Assembly: GCA_003476475.1 (NCBI GenBank)
Contig: DMUD01000312.1
Span: forward strand, 1-11,599
Origin: Cytophagales bacterium
GTDB lineage: Bacteria; Bacteroidota; Bacteroidia; Cytophagales; UBA9547
Length of the DNA: 11,599 nt
Direction of reading: 5' to 3'
Shown piece by piece: positions 6,539-11,599 of the stretch. Both the position numbers and the translations under genes were made by a program. The stretch's first letter is position 1. Every line of letters starts with the position of its first letter. The notes under the pieces were generated by a model that saw only the letters and a list, made by a program, of their open reading frames with translations, searched no databases and was not told the origin of the DNA.

Positions 6539-8416
6539 GTGTTAGCCATCAACAATCTTTCCTTTTATTTTGGAAGCAGGCCTTTGTACGACAATGCCAA
6601 CCTGCACATAAAACCGAAAAACCGCATTGGACTCATTGGCCCAAATGGAGCTGGCAAATCTACTCTTCTGCGCCTTATTGTGGGCGAATACACGCCAGAT
6701 AGTGGCGAAATAAGCAAAAGTAACGACTGTTCGATTGGCTTCTTGAACCAAGATCTACTTTCATACGAATCAGATGAAAGTATTTTGAAGGTTGCAATGC
6801 AGGCTTTTGAACGCCAAAACTACTTACAAACGGAAATTGAAAGCCTTTTGCAGAAGCTTGAAACTGACTACAGCGACGAAATAATGGAACGCCTGGGCAA
6901 CTTGCAAGAAGAATTTGCGATGCTGGACGGCTACACTATTCAGTCAAAAGCCGAAGAAATATTGGAAGGCCTTGGTTTTACAACCGAACAATTGCAATGG
7001 CCTCTCAGACAGTTTTCAGGTGGTTGGCGCATGCGCGTGATGTTGGCCAAGCTACTATTGGCGAAACCTTCCCTACTTCTTATGGACGAACCAACCAACC
7101 ACTTGGATTTGCCTTCAATAGAGTGGGTTGAAAATTACCTTACCAACTATGAAGGAGCCGTGATTGTGGTCTCGCACGACCGTGCTTTCCTAGACAATTG
7201 CATCAATACAATTGTAGAAGTAAACAATGCTAAACTTAACTTTTATCCCGGTAATTATTCATTCTATGTAGAAGAAAAAGCCCTTCGCAACGAAATACAA
7301 AAAGGTGCTTACGAAAACCAACAAGCCCAAATACGTCAGACAGAACGCTTTATAGCACGATTCAAGGCCAAAGCAAGTAAGGCTACGCAGGTACAAAGCC
7401 GCGTAAAACAACTTGACAAACTAGAACTTGTAGAGGATGTAAGGGAAGAAAATGCCAAAGTAAACTTCAAGTTTACATTTAAAAATCCTTCGGGTCGCTC
7501 CGTATTGGAACTAGAGCAGGTAAGCAAAGCCTATGGAGACAATGTGGTGTTGAAAGATGCCACTTTGCAACTGATGCGAGGCGACAAAGTTGCCCTAATA
7601 GGCGCCAATGGCAAGGGTAAATCGACCTTGCTGCGCATCTTGGCAGGAACTGAATCGATAGGAGGAAAACGCACCAACGGACACAATGTGAGCATGTCCT
7701 TTTTTGCACAACACCAACTCGAGTCATTAAGCTTGGAAGATACTGTATTGGAAGAACTTGTACACCACGCCCCAGACAAATCGGAGCTGGAATTGCGCGG
7801 TGTATTAGGTTGTTTCCTATTCAGCAACGACGATGTGTTCAAAAAAATAAAAGTCCTTTCGGGGGGTGAAAAAAGCCGAGTGGCACTTGCCAAAACCTTG
7901 GTTTCGCAAGCCAACTTCCTGTTGCTAGACGAACCAACCAACCACTTGGACATGGTTTCGGTCAATATCCTAATACAAGCCTTGCAACAATACGAAGGCA
8001 CATTTGTGTCGGTGAGTCACGACCGGCATTTTGTTTCGAACGTGGCAAACAAAATTTGGTACATCGAAGACCAAGTGCTGAAAGAATTCCCTGGTACATA
8101 CGACGAATATGCCATTTGGCAAAAAGAACGCGAGAAAAATGCTGTCCAAACTCCTTTTAAAAAGGAATCACCCAAACCTCAGCAGAACACGCAAGAGGCA
8201 AAAAAAATCACGCCCAATGTTTCCAAAAACGAAATGAACAAGTTGGAAAACCAGATACAAGAGCTCGAAACAAAAAAATTGGAACTTGAAGAAGAGTTGT
8301 CAAAACCCAACGTCTACTCTAACATAGACCTTTTCGCTAAAACCAATTCCAACTTTGAAAAAGTAGAAAAAGAGTTGGAAGCATTATATCAAAAATGGGA
8401 AACAGTGGCGGGCTAA
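6539..8416 (+). CDS. ABC-F family ATPase (Uup/YheS/EttA-like translation factor)
   Basis: 625 residues with two ATP-binding cassettes and no membrane segment, as in ABC-F proteins. Cassette 1 has Walker A GPNGAGKST (34-42), signature FSGGWRMR (159-166), Walker B LLLMDEPTNHLD (179-190) and H-loop SHDR (His213). Cassette 2 has GANGKGKST (355-363), LSGGEKSR (440-447), LLLDEPTNHLD (461-471) and SHDR (His494). The linker at about 235-320, rich in Lys, Arg and Gln (RFIARFKAKASKATQVQSR), corresponds to the P-site-tRNA interaction region that reaches the peptidyl-transferase centre in this family. The C-terminal 100 residues contain a charged linker and a predicted coiled coil (about 563-620), as in Uup-like members. 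Likely a ribosome-associated ATPase that relieves stalled complexes; an antibiotic-resistance role cannot be excluded but nothing points to it. The start codon is GTG at 6539, giving the usual MLAINNLSF beginning; no ATG lies at an equivalent place. Confidence 0.92.
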   Translation: MLAINNLSFYFGSRPLYDNANLHIKPKNRIGLIGPNGAGKSTLLRLIVGEYTPDSGEISKSNDCSIGFLNQDLLSYESDESILKVAMQAFERQNYLQTEIESLLQKLETDYSDEIMERLGNLQEEFAMLDGYTIQSKAEEILEGLGFTTEQLQWPLRQFSGGWRMRVMLAKLLLAKPSLLLMDEPTNHLDLPSIEWVENYLTNYEGAVIVVSHDRAFLDNCINTIVEVNNAKLNFYPGNYSFYVEEKALRNEIQKGAYENQQAQIRQTERFIARFKAKASKATQVQSRVKQLDKLELVEDVREENAKVNFKFTFKNPSGRSVLELEQVSKAYGDNVVLKDATLQLMRGDKVALIGANGKGKSTLLRILAGTESIGGKRTNGHNVSMSFFAQHQLESLSLEDTVLEELVHHAPDKSELELRGVLGCFLFSNDDVFKKIKVLSGGEKSRVALAKTLVSQANFLLLDEPTNHLDMVSVNILIQALQQYEGTFVSVSHDRHFVSNVANKIWYIEDQVLKEFPGTYDEYAIWQKEREKNAVQTPFKKESPKPQQNTQEAKKITPNVSKNEMNKLENQIQELETKKLELEEELSKPNVYSNIDLFAKTNSNFEKVEKELEALYQKWETVAG

Positions 8417-8635
8417 AATGATTCACAATTATTTTATAAATATTTCATTCATATTATAATCCCCAACAACATTTATGCATATTATTTTTTTAAAAAAATC
8501 GACAAAATAAAATTATTTTTCATCTATTTTTATGTCACATAAGGATAAGAACCCTCTAAAACCCAAAATTTTAATTACAAAAAAAATTGGTTTTGATGTA
8601 GTTATGGAGCAGAAAAGAATGGTAACACTAAAAAA
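8417..8635. other. AT-rich convergent intergenic region between the ABC-F gene and tyrS
   Basis: This 219-bp gap lies where two convergent genes end. It is very AT-rich and holds a perfect 16-bp palindrome (one A, seven T, seven A, one T) at 8484-8499 and an imperfect inverted repeat at 8558-8594. A 42-codon frame (8532-8660) overlaps the 3' end of tyrS but has no further support. I see no tRNA or recognisable structured RNA. Confidence 0.7.
8558..8594. terminator. Possible bidirectional terminator hairpin
   Basis: AAAACC plus AATTTT on the left (8558-8563 and 8567-8572, with a three-base bulge CAA) can pair with AAAATTGGTTTT on the right (8583-8594), giving a 12-bp stem around a 10-base loop. 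The outer A and T runs would give a short U tract in either direction, which suits the convergent position between the ABC-F gene and tyrS. The stem has only two G-C pairs, so it is weak and might be chance in such AT-rich DNA. Confidence 0.3.
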
Positions 8636-9922
8636 TCACACTACCTCTACCAAAAAGTAATTTTTCTTGCCTTTCTGAATAATCAAAAACTTGTCTTTAA
8701 GTAATTGAAATTCAATTTTCAGAGCTACATCCGCTACTTTCGTTTTATTTACACTTACTCCACCACCTTGCACCATTTTCTTTGCTTCGCTTTTGGAAGG
8801 AAAAATAGCATTATGTGTTTCAACAGAAAGGAAGTCCACCACATTGGCAGAATTGAGATAAACTGACTTCGAGATTTTTACCATTGGAACTCCTTCAAAA
8901 ACGGAAAGCAAGGTGTCTTCGTCCAAACTTTGAAGTTGTTCGGCAGTGCCATTGCCAAACAAAATCTCCGATGCCTTCACTGCATTTTCATATTCTAGCT
9001 CACTATGCACGCGAACCGTCACGTCTTTTGCCAATGCTTTTTGGAGCAAACGTTCGTGTGGTTTTTCACGATGCATCATGACCAGATGTTCGATTTCCTC
9101 CTTTTCTTTCAAAGTAAATATCTTGATATAATACTCGGCGTCGGCGTCGGCAGCATTGAGCCAAAACTGGTAAAACTTATATGGCGATGTTTTTTTACTA
9201 TCTAACCAAATATTTCCTGACTCCGATTTGCCAAATTTTGAGCCATCGGCTTTTTTGATAAGATGAGTGGTAAGTGCAAAAGCATCGTGCCCCATTTTGC
9301 GACGAACCAATTCAATACCCGTGGTAATATTTCCCCATTGGTCACTTCCGCCCATTTGCAGCTTCACCCCATGGTGGTTGAATAGGTAATAAAAATCAAA
9401 TCCTTGGATAAGCTGGTAAGTAAATTCCGTGAAAGACATCCCATTTTCCATCCTATTTTGTACCGAATCTTTCGATAGCATGTAATTGATAGAAATGTGC
9501 TTGCCTACGTCACGAATAAAATCCAAGAAAGTGAAGTTTTTAAACCAATCGTAATTATTTACAATCTCGGCCGAATTTTGTCCAGAATCGAAGTCAAGAA
9601 ACTTTTCAAGTTGCTTCTTCTGACAAGCCAAGTTGTGGTTCAATGTTTCCAAATCGAGCAAGTTTCGCTCTTGCGATTTGCCCGAAGGGTCACCCACCAT
9701 GCCGGTAGCCCCTCCTACCAAAGCAATAGGCTTGTGACCGCAGCGTTGAAAATGTACCAAAGTCATCACTTGCACCAAATTCCCTACGCCAAGCGAGTCG
9801 GCGGTAGGATCAAAACCAATATATGCTTTTGCTACCGAACCTGCATTTAGCATTTCTTCTGTACCAGGTACCATGTCGTGTAACATACCCCTCCATCTCA
9901 ATTCTTCTATAAAGTTCTTCAT
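8636..9922 (-). CDS. tyrS: Tyrosyl-tRNA synthetase (class I, bacterial TyrS) with altered HIGH motif
   Basis: 428 residues, the normal bacterial length. It attaches tyrosine to tRNA-Tyr using ATP. Family landmarks are clear: FDPTADSL (37-44), GHKPIALVGGATGMVGDPSGK (62-82), NNYDW (122-126), SFTEFTYQLIQGFDF (163-177), QMGGSDQWGNITTG (189-202), and the KMSKS-type loop KFGKS (229-233). Residues about 365-428 form an S4-like RNA-binding domain at the C terminus. The odd point is the first signature: the usual H-[IVL]-G-[HN] reads G45-V46-G47-N48 here. Asn at the second His position is common, but Gly in place of His45 is not expected, because His45 together with Thr40 stabilises the transition state of tyrosine activation in the Geobacillus enzyme. 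Thr40 is retained. The rest is too well conserved for a decayed gene. It lies 101 nt downstream of ffh on the same strand and may be co-transcribed; no clear promoter was found in that gap. Confidence 0.95.
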   Translation of the reverse strand: MKNFIEELRWRGMLHDMVPGTEEMLNAGSVAKAYIGFDPTADSLGVGNLVQVMTLVHFQRCGHKPIALVGGATGMVGDPSGKSQERNLLDLETLNHNLACQKKQLEKFLDFDSGQNSAEIVNNYDWFKNFTFLDFIRDVGKHISINYMLSKDSVQNRMENGMSFTEFTYQLIQGFDFYYLFNHHGVKLQMGGSDQWGNITTGIELVRRKMGHDAFALTTHLIKKADGSKFGKSESGNIWLDSKKTSPYKFYQFWLNAADADAEYYIKIFTLKEKEEIEHLVMMHREKPHERLLQKALAKDVTVRVHSELEYENAVKASEILFGNGTAEQLQSLDEDTLLSVFEGVPMVKISKSVYLNSANVVDFLSVETHNAIFPSKSEAKKMVQGGGVSVNKTKVADVALKIEFQLLKDKFLIIQKGKKNYFLVEVV

Positions 9923-10023
9923 TGTATTTTAAGAGATGGGGTATAAGTAGATTAAAAAAAGCATATTTTTCAATAATTTAATTTCATATTCACAACAAAC
10001 ATCTAACAGTTTATTCGTAAAAA

Positions 10024-11352
10024 TCATTTTCCAAATAGCGCATCCATGCCCGGAATTTTACGGTTCGGGTTGCTGTTCATCATTTTCATCATTTTTCGCA
10101 TGTCCTCAAATTGTTTCATCAAATTGTTGACTTGTTGGATTGAGGTCCCAGAACCCTTCGCTATTCTAATCTTTCGAGATGAGTTTAGTAAATCTGGATT
10201 TTGGCGTTCCTTTAAAGTCATCGACTGAATAATGGCTTCTATAGGCTTAAATGAATCATTCGAAATATCCACATCTTTGACGGCTTGACCCATTCCTGGA
10301 ACCACGCTCTTCCGATCTTTAATATTTCCCATCTTTTTAATTTGTTGGAGTTGGGAATAAAAATCTTCAAAAGAGAAATTATTTTGGCGAATTTTTTTGT
10401 TTAAGCGTGCTGCTTCATCCTCATCGAAAGCTTGTTGGGCCCTTTCAACCAAAGAAAGAACATCTCCCATCCCTAAAATACGGTTGGCCATTCGATCCGG
10501 ATAAAACTGATCTAAGGCTTCCATTTTTTCGCCGGTGGAGATAAACTTGATCGGTTTTTCGACCACTTGTCGGATGGAAAGGGCGGCACCACCTCTTGAA
10601 TCACCGTCTAATTTGGTCAAAACAACCCCGTCAAAATTAAGTCGTTCGTTAAATGTTCTGGCAGTATTCACGGCATCTTGACCTGTCATTGAGTCAACGA
10701 CAAACAGGATTTCGGTCGGATTTATCGCTTTTTTTACGGCTTCGATTTCATTCATCATGGATTCGTCGATGGCCAAACGGCCTGCTGTATCGACAATAAC
10801 CACTTTTTTACCCATTTTCCTGGCGTAGGAAAGCGCATTCTCTGCGATGGAAACCGCGCTTTTATTTTCGGGTTCTGCGTAAACCTCTACTCCTACTTGC
10901 TCGCCCAAGACTTTTAATTGGTCTATTGCCGCAGGTCTATAAATATCACAGGCAACGAGCAACACATTTCGTCCTCCTTTTTTTATGTATTGGGCTAATT
11001 TACCCGAGAAAGTTGTCTTACCTGAACCTTGAAGCCCGGCAATTAACACAACGGCAGGATCCCCTTTTAGATTAATATCTTGTTTAACCCCACCCATTAA
11101 TTGGGTTAACTCCTCGTGAACAATTTTAACTAATAATTGGCCTGGCTCAACGGAAATTAATATTTTTTGGCCCAGCGCCTGTTCCTTGATTCGATCGGTA
11201 ATTTCCTTCGCTACTTTATAGTTGACGTCGGCATCCATTAATGCGCGCCTAATTTCCTTAACGGTAGCGGCAACGTTGACGTCAGTAATTCGGCCATTCC
11301 CTTTCAGGGTTCGCATGGCCGATGTAATCTTGGAGCTTAAATTCTCAAACAT
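10024..11352 (-). CDS. ffh: Signal recognition particle GTPase Ffh (SRP54)
   Basis: 442 residues, standard for bacterial Ffh. It binds signal sequences of nascent membrane proteins and, with 4.5S RNA and FtsY, delivers ribosomes to the translocon. The N domain covers about 1-90 (ALMDADVNYKVAKEI at 37-51). The G domain follows: P-loop GLQGSGKTT (106-114), DIYRPAAIDQL (136-146), DTAGR (188-192), TKLDGDSRGG (246-255) and GTGEK-like STGEK (272-276). The M domain from about 300 carries the RNA-binding helix region RKIRIAKGSGTSIQQVN (393-409), then methionine-rich FEDMRKMMKMMNSNPN (415-430). All expected motifs are intact and I see nothing anomalous. The start ATG (complement of 11350-11352) gives the usual MFENLSSKI beginning. 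It is divergent from icd over a 167-bp region and upstream of tyrS on the same strand. The gene for 4.5S RNA is not in the window. Confidence 0.97.
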   Translation of the reverse strand: MFENLSSKITSAMRTLKGNGRITDVNVAATVKEIRRALMDADVNYKVAKEITDRIKEQALGQKILISVEPGQLLVKIVHEELTQLMGGVKQDINLKGDPAVVLIAGLQGSGKTTFSGKLAQYIKKGGRNVLLVACDIYRPAAIDQLKVLGEQVGVEVYAEPENKSAVSIAENALSYARKMGKKVVIVDTAGRLAIDESMMNEIEAVKKAINPTEILFVVDSMTGQDAVNTARTFNERLNFDGVVLTKLDGDSRGGAALSIRQVVEKPIKFISTGEKMEALDQFYPDRMANRILGMGDVLSLVERAQQAFDEDEAARLNKKIRQNNFSFEDFYSQLQQIKKMGNIKDRKSVVPGMGQAVKDVDISNDSFKPIEAIIQSMTLKERQNPDLLNSSRKIRIAKGSGTSIQQVNNLMKQFEDMRKMMKMMNSNPNRKIPGMDALFGK

Positions 11353-11377
11353 AATGCATTAAATCTTGTAAATGGTC

Positions 11378-11412
11378 TGCAATTTACGCTTTTTACCTTA
11401 AAAAATATTCAA
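11378..11412 (-). promoter_or_regulatory. Possible ffh promoter, Bacteroidota type, weak
   Basis: On the minus strand a TTG (complement of 11410-11412) is followed after 23 bases by TAAATTGCA (complement of 11378-11386). This resembles the Bacteroidota arrangement TTG - 17 to 23 bases - TAnnTTTG, but the -7 box is one T short. It lies about 26-60 bases upstream of the ffh start. In DNA this AT-rich the match may be chance. Confidence 0.25.
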
Positions 11413-11453
11413 ATTATTTGACCTAATTCTGATGAATAAAAAAGAATCCTGTA

Positions 11454-11461
11454 TACCTTTG
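11454..11461 (+). promoter_or_regulatory. icd: Bacteroidota -7 promoter element for icd
   Basis: TACCTTTG at 11454-11461, followed by CA, is an exact match to the TAnnTTTG -7 consensus of the Bacteroidota primary sigma factor. No TTG lies 17-23 bases upstream; CTG at 11429-11431 is the nearest substitute. Transcription would start near 11467, leaving a leader of roughly 50 bases before the icd ATG. It is the best promoter match among the intergenic regions of this window. Confidence 0.6.
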
Positions 11462-11468
11462 CAGGATT

Positions 11469-11487
11469 ATTTAGGTTCGTCCTAAAT
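11469..11487 (+). repeat. Inverted repeat (hairpin) in the icd leader
   Basis: ATTTAGG at 11469-11475 and CCTAAAT at 11481-11487 form a perfect 7-bp stem with the five-base loop TTCGT. It sits just after the -7 element, so it could be a hairpin at the 5' end of the icd transcript that affects stability, or an operator-like DNA site. It is followed by an A-rich, not T-rich, stretch and is therefore not a plus-strand terminator. Confidence 0.5.
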
Positions 11488-11519
11488 TAAAAAAATGACC
11501 AAACACATTAATACAAAAA

Positions 11520-11599
11520 ATGGAAAAAATTAAAGTTGCCAACCCAGTCGTTGAATTAGACGGCGATGAAATGACTCGAATTATCTGGAAATTCATCAA
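11520..11599 (+). CDS. icd: NADP-dependent isocitrate dehydrogenase, N-terminal 26 codons, cut by window end
   Basis: The ATG at 11520 opens a frame reading MEKIKVANPVVELDGDEM and then TRIIWKFI to the window edge. The segment NPVVELDGDEMTRIIW is the highly conserved N terminus of the homodimeric, eukaryote-like (type II) NADP isocitrate dehydrogenase found in many Bacteroidota, distinct from the E. coli Icd type. The enzyme converts isocitrate to 2-oxoglutarate and CO2 in the TCA cycle, producing NADPH. Catalytic and cofactor residues lie beyond the window, so NADP rather than NAD use is inferred from the N-terminal match. An ATG-headed 12-codon frame at 11495 precedes it out of phase and is probably meaningless. 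Promoter and leader hairpin lie directly upstream. Confidence 0.85.
   Translation, partial: MEKIKVANPVVELDGDEMTRIIWKFI

Noticed and set aside
7531..8001. 156-residue minus-strand frame opposite the second ABC-F cassette
   Set aside because: The plus strand here carries intact Walker A, signature and Walker B motifs; the reverse frame is Ser/Arg-rich without structure and is a shadow.
9923..10023. Promoter or terminator between ffh and tyrS
   Set aside because: No match to TAnnTTTG with a proper partner and no stable G-C-containing hairpin was found; only weak A/T pairings are present, so I make no call.
11495..11533. 12-codon ATG-headed frame before icd as a leader peptide
   Set aside because: It is very short, out of phase with icd, has no run of regulatory codons and no attenuator-like stem after it.
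1..11599. Mobile element, prophage, CRISPR array or defence island
   Set aside because: No transposase, integrase, long inverted or direct repeats, repeat-spacer pattern or known defence domains were seen; most neighbours are housekeeping or envelope genes.

Overview
The window looks like a chromosomal segment of a member of the Bacteroidota (Cytophagales, Chitinophagales, Sphingobacteriales or a relative; I cannot place it more finely). The grounds are an AT-rich genome, no purine-rich Shine-Dalgarno tracts before most starts, a TAnnTTTG-type -7 promoter element before the last gene, and an outer-membrane TPR / beta-propeller / OmpA protein of the type found with the Bacteroidota type IX secretion system. 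No insertion sequence, phage gene, CRISPR array, tRNA or rRNA was found. Most of the window is core genes; the unusual content lies in the envelope genes, a small membrane gene with a homopolymer, and the active site of TyrS.

Layout: (1) 2-487 (+), the C-terminal end of a phospho-sugar mutase cut by the window edge. (2) 528-3347 (+), a 939-residue secreted protein that appears to join a zinc-metallopeptidase-like domain, a TolB-like propeller and an outer-membrane barrel. (3) 3398-5404 (+), a PorE-like OmpA-family protein. (4) 5417-5768 (+), a two-helix membrane ORF running through a nine-A homopolymer into an overlapping one-helix mini-ORF in another frame. (5) 5771-6487 (+), a DEDDy 3'-5' exonuclease. 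(6) 6539-8416 (+), an ABC-F ATPase. (7) 8417-8635, an AT-rich convergent gap. (8) 8636-9922 (-), tyrosyl-tRNA synthetase. (9) 10024-11352 (-), the SRP GTPase Ffh. (10) 11353-11519, a divergent promoter region. (11) 11520-11599 (+), the first 26 codons of NADP-dependent isocitrate dehydrogenase.

The plus-strand genes from 2 to 8416 are separated by only 2-51 nt and could form one or two transcription units. Genes 2-4 are envelope-directed (signal peptides, a barrel, a peptidoglycan-binding domain, membrane helices); genes 5-6 act on nucleic acid and the ribosome. On the minus strand ffh lies upstream of tyrS with a 101-nt gap. The main points for a second look are the protease/propeller/barrel composite at 528-3347, the TyrS in which the HIGH motif reads GVGN, and the nine-A run at 5644-5652 where two membrane ORFs change frame.
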